NCBI GenBank assembly: GCA_002501135.1
Contig: DLRQ01000013.1
Coordinates: 1-12,894, forward strand
DNA length: 12,894 bases
Direction: 5' to 3'
Source: Candidatus Neomicrothrix sp. UBA7884
GTDB lineage: Bacteria > Actinomycetota > Acidimicrobiia > Acidimicrobiales > MedAcidi-G1
In this document: positions 1 to 6,076 of the stretch, piece after piece
How the letters are laid out: the number at the start of each line of letters is the position of its first letter
How positions within the stretch are numbered: the stretch's first letter is position 1
Made by a program: the position numbers and the translations under genes
The notes under the pieces: model-generated
The model's database searches: none
Told to the model about the DNA's origin: nothing
Seen by the model: only the letters and a program-made list of their open reading frames with translations

Positions 1-147
1 GCAAAGACTACCAGCGGGTTGTGGAAGGCCCACCCGGGTGCCCGAACGCACCAGCTCTGCCTGCAGAGCCTGGAGTTCCACGAGTGGTCAGACCATCAGA
101 CCAACTGTTATGGTCACCTCAGCAATCATGCCTCGACCCGGGAGTAA
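1..147 (+). CDS. 3' end of an unidentified upstream gene (partial)
   Basis: Frame 1 is open from the window edge to TAA at 145-147 and gives 48 residues. Thirty-seven of the 48 codons end in G or C, like the neighbouring genes, which supports real coding. The tail is rich in His, Trp and Cys (for example LEFHEWSDHQTNCYGH). I do not recognise the family and assign no function. The stop lies 2 nt before the GTG of the next gene, and that gene's Shine-Dalgarno sequence is inside the last codons. This is the usual arrangement of co-transcribed, translationally coupled genes. The alternative is that this is a chance open stretch upstream of the VOC gene, since only 147 nt are visible. Confidence 0.5.
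   Translation, partial: AKTTSGLWKAHPGARTHQLCLQSLEFHEWSDHQTNCYGHLSNHASTRE
141..144 (+). promoter_or_regulatory. Shine-Dalgarno deciding the GTG start at 150
   Basis: GGAG at 141-144 sits 5 nt before GTG at 150. It supports that start over the longer in-frame ATG at 21, which has no comparable site and would add 43 residues unlike the VOC fold. Confidence 0.55.
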
Positions 148-149
148 CC

Positions 150-677
150 GTGCCCTACCCGAACACCCTCGTTTTCATCGACATTCCGTCCACCGACCCG
201 GCAGCCGCCGACGCCTACTACAGCGAGGTCTTCGGCTGGGAGATTGAAGAACGAATCCCCGGCCTGTTCCACAGAATCGTCCCCGGACAGAACTTCAAGG
301 TCGACGACGGCACACAGGGCCCGACCGGCAACCTCCACATGGGTCTCTACAACGCCACAAACGCCCGACCCAACCCGGACCCCGACCCCACCGAACCCAC
401 CGGCATGAACCCCGACGGCCGAGGTATCCGCGCCTGGATCCTGATCAGCGAGGACGACTCCTTCGAGCGAATCCTCGAGGCCGCCACAAGGTTGGGCGGA
501 ACCGAGTTGTGGAGGGACCACTTCTGGACCGAGTTCGGCGGTGCCAATGCCTCGTTCGTCGACCCCTGGGGTAACCAGATGATGCTGTGGCAGCACCTGC
601 CCGACGCCGAACAGGACGAAGAGACCCACGAGGCCGTCGGCGAGGTCAACCTCCCCGACGGCTGGACCATCGAGTAG
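150..677 (+). CDS. VOC family (glyoxalase/bleomycin-resistance fold) protein
   Basis: This is a 175-residue protein of the vicinal oxygen chelate superfamily, small cytoplasmic beta-alpha-beta-beta-beta proteins used as dioxygenases, isomerases, lyases or ligand-binding proteins. The first module begins at once (NTLVFIDIPSTD, residues 5-16, then AYYSEVFGW at 22-30). The second runs from about residue 93, with ANASFVDPWGNQMMLWQ at 132-148. That closing strand is typical of bleomycin-resistance-like VOC proteins. The usual metal ligands are not evident: the first strand has Phe-Ile-Asp where His is common, and the last lacks the usual Glu. It may therefore bind ligand without classic metal chemistry, or use Asp11 and His63. 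A Pro/Asp-rich linker (about 72-90) separates the modules. GTG is chosen as start because of the Shine-Dalgarno at 141 and its fit to the domain edge. It is probably co-transcribed with the VOC gene that follows 34 nt later. The substrate is unknown. Confidence 0.8.
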   Translation: MPYPNTLVFIDIPSTDPAAADAYYSEVFGWEIEERIPGLFHRIVPGQNFKVDDGTQGPTGNLHMGLYNATNARPNPDPDPTEPTGMNPDGRGIRAWILISEDDSFERILEAATRLGGTELWRDHFWTEFGGANASFVDPWGNQMMLWQHLPDAEQDEETHEAVGEVNLPDGWTIE

Positions 678-711
678 ACACCCACCAGACAGAGGCAGGC
701 CACAGACCACC

Positions 712-1185
712 ATGACCGAAGACACCTACCAAGTCCATCCACCGTCGGCGCGCTGGACACACATCGCCCTCCGGGTGAACGACATCGACGCCACCATTGC
801 CTGGTACACCGAACACACACCCCTGTCGCTTCTTGCCCGCAGAGAGGACGAGTTGGGGTATGGCGCATGGATCGGACACAGCGACAGCGTCGAGCACCCC
901 TTCCTGCTGGTCGTCTCCCAGTTCTTTGAGGGCAAGGACCCCTTCGGCGACTCACCCCATGCGGTTCTGGGCCCGTTCGCCCACATCGGAATCGAACTCT
1001 GCAGCCGCGCTGACATTGAAGCCGCTGCCGCCACAGCCGAGGCCGACGGAAGCCTCGCGATGCCACCGACACAGATGCCACCACCGATCGGCTACATCTG
1101 CATGGCCCGGGACCCCGACGGCAACACAATCGAGTTCTCCTACGACCAGGGCGTGTACGCCACCGCTCAGGAGGTCTGGGGATAA
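712..1185 (+). CDS. VOC family protein with apparent metal-binding residues
   Basis: This is a 157-residue vicinal oxygen chelate protein in the glyoxalase I/extradiol dioxygenase fold. Module one starts WTHIALRVNDIDATIAWY (15-32). Module two starts GPFAHIGIEL (87-96) and ends ARDPDGNTIEFSY (132-144). His17, His91 and Glu141 occupy the positions where VOC metalloenzymes place metal ligands, with Gln70 or a nearby residue as a possible fourth. Unlike the preceding VOC protein, this one looks able to hold a divalent metal. The ATG at 712 is the only sensible start; the upstream GAGGCAGG is a distant, weak ribosome site. The stop TAA (1183-1185) overlaps the proposed ATA start of the next gene, and a perfect GGAGGT lies inside the last codons, so the two genes are probably coupled. 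Substrate not determinable; a dioxygenase, lyase or isomerase role is equally possible. Confidence 0.82.
   Translation: MTEDTYQVHPPSARWTHIALRVNDIDATIAWYTEHTPLSLLARREDELGYGAWIGHSDSVEHPFLLVVSQFFEGKDPFGDSPHAVLGPFAHIGIELCSRADIEAAAATAEADGSLAMPPTQMPPPIGYICMARDPDGNTIEFSYDQGVYATAQEVWG
1170..1175 (+). promoter_or_regulatory. Shine-Dalgarno GGAGGT pointing to a non-canonical ATA start
   Basis: GGAGGT at 1170-1175 matches the anti-Shine-Dalgarno perfectly and lies inside the 3' end of the VOC gene. The triplet 6 nt further on is ATA at 1182-1184, not ATG. This spacing is normal for initiation, which is the main reason for placing the next gene's start there. Confidence 0.55.
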
Positions 1186-1565
1186 CCACCGACCCCACCT
1201 CCGTAGTTACCTCGTACCTGGCCTCGTTCGAGACGGGCAACCCGGGGGCAATCGCCGCACACGTCAGCGATGACTTCGACAACGTCCACACCAGTGCCCT
1301 CGGTTCATCGTGTCGAGGACGATCCGCCTACCAGGACCGCCTCCCGGCGTTCCTATCGATGTTCGAGGGTGTCAGGTACGAGCCCGTCGAGACAATCACT
1401 GAAGAAAATAGGGTTGCAGTCGCCTACATGCTCCATGCCACCCATGGCGATGTTGCCATCCAGATACCCGGGATGTTCAGGTTCACCGTCTGCGATGGCC
1501 TAATCACCAGACGGGTCGACTACTTCGACAGCCTCACCTTCCTTCGCCAGACCGACCAGGCCTGA
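1182..1565 (+). CDS. NTF2-like / SnoaL-like small protein, apparent ATA start
   Basis: The frame encodes about 127 residues with the layout of the SnoaL-like/NTF2 cone fold: an N-terminal helix (VVTSYLASFETGN, 8-20), AIAAHVSDDFDNVH (23-36), a central helix (AYQDRLPAFLSMF, 49-61), then strands ending RVDYFDSLTFL. This fold serves as isomerase, hydrolase, cyclase or ligand-binding protein; the exact role is unknown. There is no in-frame ATG, GTG or TTG before the ATG at 1359, which is residue 60 in mid-domain. The best start is ATA at 1182, which overlaps the VOC stop as ATAA and follows a perfect GGAGGT by 6 nt. One base change from the common ATGA overlap would give this and still keep a stop. 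CTG at 1176 is the alternative. It forms a likely operon with the two VOC genes and ends 4 nt from the convergent ribA stop. Confidence 0.72.
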   Translation: MTTDPTSVVTSYLASFETGNPGAIAAHVSDDFDNVHTSALGSSCRGRSAYQDRLPAFLSMFEGVRYEPVETITEENRVAVAYMLHATHGDVAIQIPGMFRFTVCDGLITRRVDYFDSLTFLRQTDQA

Positions 1566-1569
1566 AAAC

Positions 1570-2250
1570 TCAGAGGGAGTCAGGCGCCAGATGACCGAGT
1601 CGGGATCGCTTCGTCGACAGGTAGCGCTCGTTCTCGGCGGTCGGCTCGCTCCAGAGCGGTAGACGACCAGCCACCCTCACCCCCAGTTCGGAAAGCCCTC
1701 CGACCTTCGCCGGGTTGTTTGTCAATAACACGACCGACGCAACCCCGAGATGTGAGAGAACCTGCGCTGCTACTCCATAGTGGCGTTCGTCTGCCGCATG
1801 GCCGAGTTTCAGGTTCGCCTCGATCGTGTCGAGGCCCTCATCTTGAAGGCGGTAGGCCTGAAGTTTGCCAGCAAGACCTATCCCCCGGCCCTCGTGGCCA
1901 CGCAGGTAGATGATCACGCCACGGCCCTCATCAGCAATGCGCTCGAGCGCCATCTCGAGTTGAGCGCCGCAGTCGCAACGACGGGAACCGAACACATCAC
2001 CTGTCAGACACTCGGAGTGCACCCGCGTCACGACTTCATCTCCGACAACATCCCCCAACACGAGTGCCAGATGCTCGAGACCATCGATGAGGCTCGTGAA
2101 CACGTGCCCCTCAAACGTGCCGGCACGGGTCGGAACGGGGGCCGAACCACCCTCGGACACGAGCGTCACGCTCGGCCGTAGGAGGTGTTCTATGTCCGCT
2201 CTACCGGCATCAAGCCCCTCCGCTGTGCCCCCGGCCGCTGCTGTACCCAC
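1570..2250 (-). CDS. ribA: GTP cyclohydrolase II
   Basis: This 226-residue protein opens the GTP imidazole ring and releases formate and pyrophosphate to give 2,5-diamino-6-ribosylamino-4(3H)-pyrimidinone 5'-phosphate, the first step of riboflavin synthesis. The family core is intact: RVHSECLTGD with zinc ligands Cys81, Cys92 and Cys94, then RGHEGRGIGL (117-126), KLQAYRLQD with Tyr133, the acid/arginine pair Asp154/Arg156 in AADERHYG, and LLTNNPAKV (175-183). It is single-domain, with no DHBP synthase (RibB) part. The first 30 residues are unconserved. The start is GTG, with GAGG 8 nt upstream; GTG at residue 28 is an alternative. It begins 3 nt after the Rieske oxygenase stop, so the pair is almost certainly one transcript. 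A lone ribA beside an oxygenase, with no other rib genes visible, suggests a dedicated copy supplying flavin or a pyrimidine intermediate. That role is inference. Confidence 0.93.
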   Translation of the reverse strand: MGTAAAGGTAEGLDAGRADIEHLLRPSVTLVSEGGSAPVPTRAGTFEGHVFTSLIDGLEHLALVLGDVVGDEVVTRVHSECLTGDVFGSRRCDCGAQLEMALERIADEGRGVIIYLRGHEGRGIGLAGKLQAYRLQDEGLDTIEANLKLGHAADERHYGVAAQVLSHLGVASVVLLTNNPAKVGGLSELGVRVAGRLPLWSEPTAENERYLSTKRSRLGHLAPDSL

Positions 2251-2253
2251 AGG

Positions 2254-3249
2254 TCAGGCCTCGAGCATCGACGCGAAGCGCCGCCTCCACTCGACCGAGG
2301 CCTTGTCGGCCTGGACGCTTACCAGATCCGTCTGCCCGAGCGGCATCTCGCCCGACAGGCGTTCGAGCATGACCCTGTCCTCTTCGCCGATTGCCTTGTC
2401 GAACTCGATCACCTCGTCGCCCGGTACGTCGAAGTCGTCGTTACGCCACACCACGAACGTGAAATACGACGTGACCTCGTCTATCGGGGTCGACACCAGA
2501 AGGAGGATGTGCTGCAGGCCCGAGTCGTAGGCAACTGTGCTCCTTACCGTCAGCGGAAGGCAGAATCCGGTGCTCATGACCCTTCCCACCTCAGGCTCAG
2601 ATGACCCTGAGGTGATCTGGGCCTCATCGGGATTCTTCGCCACCACTTCATAGCGGTAGCCGTGGTAGCCGCCGTCGAGGTCCTCGAGTTCAATCGCCGG
2701 AACGGTAGGAGGTTGGGCACCGCCAAAGGTTCCCGTATGCACGAACGGGAAGTGGGAGATGTCGAGGAAGTTGTCGACCATCCTCGTGGATGCGACGTTC
2801 CAAACCTTCACCTCGGTGTTGATCCGCCTGAAATTGGGGTCTGAGTCAATGGCCATCCCCGGAATCGGAGCTACCGGTTCGCCAGGGCACACCCAGACCA
2901 GCCCGTAGGCCTCCTCGACACTGATTGTCGACAGGTTTGCCCGCGGAGGCACGGGAACGCCGTCGTTCGCCGAAGGCACCTCCACGCAGCGACCCTCGCC
3001 GCCGAACGCCCACCCGTGGTAAGGGCACGAGAGGCAACCGTCAGCAACTGTCCCTGAAGACAGGGGTGCCTCACGGTGCGGGCACGTGTCGGGGCCGGCG
3101 ACAATCCTGCCCTCCGGATCCCGCCAGAGCACATAGTCGTCGCCCAACAGGGTCACCCCGTGGGGCCCCGGCGATACATCGACGGAACCGGCCACGACGT
3201 GCCAGTGCGCTCGGAGAGCAGTCGAGGACATCAGGTCAGGCTTGGTCAT
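2254..3249 (-). CDS. Rieske non-haem iron oxygenase, large (alpha) subunit
   Basis: This 331-residue aromatic-ring-hydroxylating/demethylating oxygenase subunit is of the compact VanA-like type. The N-terminal Rieske domain holds the [2Fe-2S] ligands Cys56, His58, Cys75 and His78 (CPHRE, 16 residues, CPYHGW). The catalytic domain has NFLDISHFPFVH (160-171), giving mononuclear iron ligands His166 and His171, with Asp163 as the likely electron bridge. The third ligand is probably Asp291 in GEEDRVMLE. Family members use O2 and electrons from a reductase/ferredoxin to hydroxylate rings or to remove O- or N-methyl groups. No reductase is in the window, so electrons must come from elsewhere. The ATG at 3249 is chosen; Met7 (3231) is possible and neither start has a strong ribosome site. 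It is divergent from the amidohydrolase at 3303 and followed after 3 nt by ribA. The substrate is unknown. Confidence 0.9.
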   Translation of the reverse strand: MTKPDLMSSTALRAHWHVVAGSVDVSPGPHGVTLLGDDYVLWRDPEGRIVAGPDTCPHREAPLSSGTVADGCLSCPYHGWAFGGEGRCVEVPSANDGVPVPPRANLSTISVEEAYGLVWVCPGEPVAPIPGMAIDSDPNFRRINTEVKVWNVASTRMVDNFLDISHFPFVHTGTFGGAQPPTVPAIELEDLDGGYHGYRYEVVAKNPDEAQITSGSSEPEVGRVMSTGFCLPLTVRSTVAYDSGLQHILLLVSTPIDEVTSYFTFVVWRNDDFDVPGDEVIEFDKAIGEEDRVMLERLSGEMPLGQTDLVSVQADKASVEWRRRFASMLEA

Positions 3250-3302
3250 GGACGCAGATTACCTACAAGCATCACTAGTGTCCCAACTCAGCGGAGGCCA
3301 AC
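3250..3302. promoter_or_regulatory. Divergent intergenic region between Rieske and amidohydrolase genes
   Basis: This 53-nt gap separates two genes read away from each other, so it probably holds, or lies within, promoters for both. It contains an 8-bp perfect palindrome CACTAGTG (3273-3280), possibly half of an operator but short enough to be chance. GGAGG at 3293-3297, 5 nt before the ATG at 3303, is the ribosome site for the + strand gene. I see no convincing -35/-10 pair, and the gap is so short that one promoter may extend into coding sequence. Confidence 0.4.
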
Positions 3303-4670
3303 ATGACAGACCTGATCGTTGCGGGAACCCTGCTCACGATGGACCCTGACCGGACCATCTGGAGCGACGGCGCTGTCGCTGTCATCAACGGCCGGATTGA
3401 ACGGGTCGGCAGGCGTGCCGACCTGCTGGAAGACCACCCTGACGTCCAACTCCTGGGTGGCCCGGACTGCGTGGTCACTCCGGGCTTCGTCAACGCACAC
3501 CAGCACCTCACCGGCGACCGCCTGATCCGCTCCTGCATCCCCGATGACATACCCACGACCACGGCGATCTTCGACTGGGTTGTTCCCGTCCACGCAGCAC
3601 ACACCGGCGACGACGACGAACTGTCGGCGACCCTGTCGCTCCTCGAGGCGGTCGGCAACGGCATCACAACCACCATCGAGGCCGGAACCGTCGCCCACCC
3701 CGACCGCGTCGCTGCCGCATTCCGTGCCGTCGGGGTCAGAGGCTGTATCGGCACCTGGGGCTGGGACAGCGGTGAGGGCCCGTTCTCGCTGCCAACAAGA
3801 GAGGTCATGGCCCGACAGCGCTCGGTGCTCGACGCCAACCCCAGCGGCGGCCTCGTCGAGGGCTGGGTGACCCTGGTCGGCCACGACCTGGCGTCAGACC
3901 AGCTTTTTGCAGAGGCGGCCGACCTGGCGCGGGCCTCCGGCACCGGTCTCACCTTCCATATGTCGCCGTCGGCCGACGACGCCGTGGCATTTGCCGAGAG
4001 GTCCGGGAAGCGGCCGATCAGACACCTTGCAGACATCGGGGCACTCGGTCCACAGACCCTGATTGCCCACGCCGTCCACCTTGACGACGACGAGGTGGAC
4101 CTGCTGGTCGAGACCCGCACGGCGGTCGCCTACTGCCCATGGGCATACCTGAGGCTGGGACAGGGAGTCACCGCATCGGGCCGGCACATAGAGTTCCTCG
4201 CCAGAGGTGGCCGGCTGGCCCTCGGCTGTGACACCGAGAACGCAGGTGATGCAATCGACCCCCTCCGGGTGGCCGCCCTGACAGCCGGCCTGGCACGTGA
4301 CATGTCGAGTGACCCGCTGACGTTCGGCGCCCACGCCGCCCTGGAACTGCTGACCATCCGCGGAGCCGAGGCAATTGGCATGGACGACCGCATCGGTTCA
4401 ATCGAAACCGGCAAGATCGCAGACCTGGTTGTCCACGACCTGAACGGAATCGGGTCCACCCCGAACGCAGTCGACCCGGCACTTCAACTCCTCTGGACCG
4501 GCGACGGCCGCTCTGTCAGGGACGTGGTCGTCGACGGCGTGCCCGTGGTACTCAACCACGAGAGCACCAGGGTCGACCACACCAACCTGGTGGCCGAGGC
4601 GGTGGCATCACAGCGACGGCTACTCGATCAGGCCGGCCTGTCACCCACTCCCCGCTGGCCGGTTAGATAA
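3303..4670 (+). CDS. Amidohydrolase-superfamily hydrolase (COG0402/TRZ-ATZ type), copy 1
   Basis: This 455-residue cytoplasmic metal-dependent hydrolase belongs to the family of guanine, S-adenosylhomocysteine and cytosine deaminases and atrazine/melamine hydrolases. The N-terminal composite beta-sandwich piece (MTDLIVAGTLLTMD, 1-14) leads into VTPGFVNAHQH with metal ligands His66 and His68. Further expected ligands are His219 (strand 5), His256 or His259 (strand 6, LIAHAVHL) and Asp310 (strand 8, LGCD). The C-terminal sandwich closes with KIADLVVHD and VVVDGVPVV. Strand 5 reads FHMSPS, so Pro222 stands where deaminases carry the proton-shuttling Glu of HxxE. The reaction may thus differ from simple deamination. 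The start is fixed by GGAGG 5 nt before the ATG. The gene is divergent from the Rieske gene and overlaps by 8 nt, tail to tail, the paralogous amidohydrolase on the other strand. Confidence 0.9.
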   Translation: MTDLIVAGTLLTMDPDRTIWSDGAVAVINGRIERVGRRADLLEDHPDVQLLGGPDCVVTPGFVNAHQHLTGDRLIRSCIPDDIPTTTAIFDWVVPVHAAHTGDDDELSATLSLLEAVGNGITTTIEAGTVAHPDRVAAAFRAVGVRGCIGTWGWDSGEGPFSLPTREVMARQRSVLDANPSGGLVEGWVTLVGHDLASDQLFAEAADLARASGTGLTFHMSPSADDAVAFAERSGKRPIRHLADIGALGPQTLIAHAVHLDDDEVDLLVETRTAVAYCPWAYLRLGQGVTASGRHIEFLARGGRLALGCDTENAGDAIDPLRVAALTAGLARDMSSDPLTFGAHAALELLTIRGAEAIGMDDRIGSIETGKIADLVVHDLNGIGSTPNAVDPALQLLWTGDGRSVRDVVVDGVPVVLNHESTRVDHTNLVAEAVASQRRLLDQAGLSPTPRWPVR

Positions 4671-6051
4671 CGGGAAACTTGGCCCGGTCCGGCAGTCCTG
4701 ACCGCGCCACCACAGCCTCGCCGGCTGTCTGGCACTCCGCATAGAAACGCTTCTCGTCGAAGGCAGTGATCCTGCCGTCCTCAACAACCCTGCGGCCGTC
4801 AACGAAGACAGTGTGGACGCCTCGACCGTCAGCAGACCAGACCAGCTGGTTCATGACGTTGTGGAGCGGCCTCCACTCCGGCCTGTCCGTGTCGTGCATC
4901 ACCACGTCCGCCAACTTTCCGGCTTCCAGGGACCCGATTTCATCGCCCATCTGCATGGCTGCTGCACCCCCGAGGGTTGCCATCTCGTAGGCCATCTCGG
5001 CCGGGAACATCTGCGGATCCTGTCTGGCGTCCTTGAAGAGTCCGGCGACCAGATAAGTGGCCCGCATGAGGTCCGAGTAGTTCGATGCATTGTTGCCGTC
5101 GGTCCCTATCGCCACGTTGATTCCAGCCATAACCATCTCCGGCATCCTTCCGACCCGGGTGATGCCGTAGCTCACCTTCAACGCCGTTGTCGGACAGTGG
5201 GCCACGTGCACACCCGTTCTGGCCATGACCTCCAACTCCTGATCATCAACCTGCACACAGTGGGTGATGACCACGTCGTCGGCCATTACGCCCAACTCGT
5301 CGAGGTGGACCATCGGGCGCTGGCCGAACTCGGCCACGAAACCATCAGGGTCCAACTGTGCTGGAGACATGTGGAAGCTCAATCCCGTTCCGTGCTCGGT
5401 CGCCAGTTCACGCGCTGCGCGCCATAGCGGATCCGAACAGGTCGTGTGGCCCACCAGAATCGACCACGCTCCCAGCCGCCCGTCGGCCACAGACCGGTAG
5501 TTCTCCAACTGGTGTTGAAGGAAGCCGACGGCCTCATCAGTGTCCTGTTTGTAGACGTCAGGCTCAGGAGGAAGGTCCCAGACCCAACGACCCAGACGTC
5601 CTCGGATTCCAACCTCAGCCAAGCCGTCAATAACCTCATCGAGAAACCGGATGGTTCCGGCCTCGAGAAACGTCGTCGTGCCCGACTTGAGCATCTCAAC
5701 TGCAGCGAGCTGTGCCGACAGCCTCTCCTCCGCGGCCGTGTGAACCGAGTAGAGAGGGCACAACCACTCGAAAACGTTTTCCACAAAGGGCGTGTCATCT
5801 GGCACGTACCCCCTCGTCAGAGGCTCTCCGGTCACATGGATATGCGTGTTGACCATTCCCGGGGTTACGACGAACCTGCCACCGCCGACGGTTTCGGCTG
5901 CCAGGTATCTCTCCTCCAGATCGACTGCCCTGCCGACGTCGACGATCTTGTTTCCCCTGAGGGCCACCGCCCCGTCCCGGATCACGTCACGGGTGGAGTT
6001 CATGGTGACAACGCGGCCCCCAAGTATGAGGGTGTCGATGTTCTCGGTCAT
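4663..6051 (-). CDS. Amidohydrolase-superfamily hydrolase (COG0402/TRZ-ATZ type), copy 2
   Basis: This 462-residue protein is a paralogue of the convergent amidohydrolase at 3303-4670. They share the blocks PDDxP, EAGT, WDx and FHMSP and the C-terminal PV. Metal ligands expected from the family are His70 and His72 (NTHIH), His227, His264 (ITHC) and Asp318 (GTDGNNAS). As in its partner, strand 5 reads FHMSPA, with Pro230 where deaminases have Glu, while the strand-8 block GTDGNNASN is more classical. It probably hydrolyses a C-N or related bond on a nitrogen heterocycle in the cytoplasm. The ATG at 6051 is chosen because GGAGG (6061-6057) lies 5 nt upstream; a longer frame to 6126 would overlap the preceding gene and adds a non-family tail. 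It is the last gene of the importer operon, 25 nt after the methyltransferase stop. The substrate is unknown. Confidence 0.9.
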   Translation of the reverse strand: MTENIDTLILGGRVVTMNSTRDVIRDGAVALRGNKIVDVGRAVDLEERYLAAETVGGGRFVVTPGMVNTHIHVTGEPLTRGYVPDDTPFVENVFEWLCPLYSVHTAAEERLSAQLAAVEMLKSGTTTFLEAGTIRFLDEVIDGLAEVGIRGRLGRWVWDLPPEPDVYKQDTDEAVGFLQHQLENYRSVADGRLGAWSILVGHTTCSDPLWRAARELATEHGTGLSFHMSPAQLDPDGFVAEFGQRPMVHLDELGVMADDVVITHCVQVDDQELEVMARTGVHVAHCPTTALKVSYGITRVGRMPEMVMAGINVAIGTDGNNASNYSDLMRATYLVAGLFKDARQDPQMFPAEMAYEMATLGGAAAMQMGDEIGSLEAGKLADVVMHDTDRPEWRPLHNVMNQLVWSADGRGVHTVFVDGRRVVEDGRITAFDEKRFYAECQTAGEAVVARSGLPDRAKFPVI

Positions 6052-6056
6052 TTCAT

Positions 6057-6061
6057 CCTCC
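6057..6061 (-). promoter_or_regulatory. Shine-Dalgarno GGAGG for amidohydrolase copy 2
   Basis: On the minus strand GGAGG is followed by 5 nt and ATG at 6051. It decides this start against an in-frame ATG at 6126, which lies inside the upstream methyltransferase gene. Confidence 0.7.
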
Positions 6062-6076
6062 GTAGTCGAATAACTG

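Noticed and set aside
347..1291. Long open frame on the minus strand opposite the VOC genes (314 codons)
   Set aside because: The product is Arg/Cys/Ser-rich with no domain, and it runs antisense across the two VOC genes, which have clear fold motifs. It is a GC-rich shadow.
1359..1565. Canonical ATG start for the NTF2-like gene
   Set aside because: It would begin at residue 60, removing the N-terminal helix and first strand, while coding-like sequence and a perfect ribosome site lie upstream.
3275..4120. Minus-strand open frame opposite amidohydrolase 1 (281 codons)
   Set aside because: Low-complexity Ser/Arg/Pro product with no recognisable motif; the plus strand carries a full amidohydrolase.
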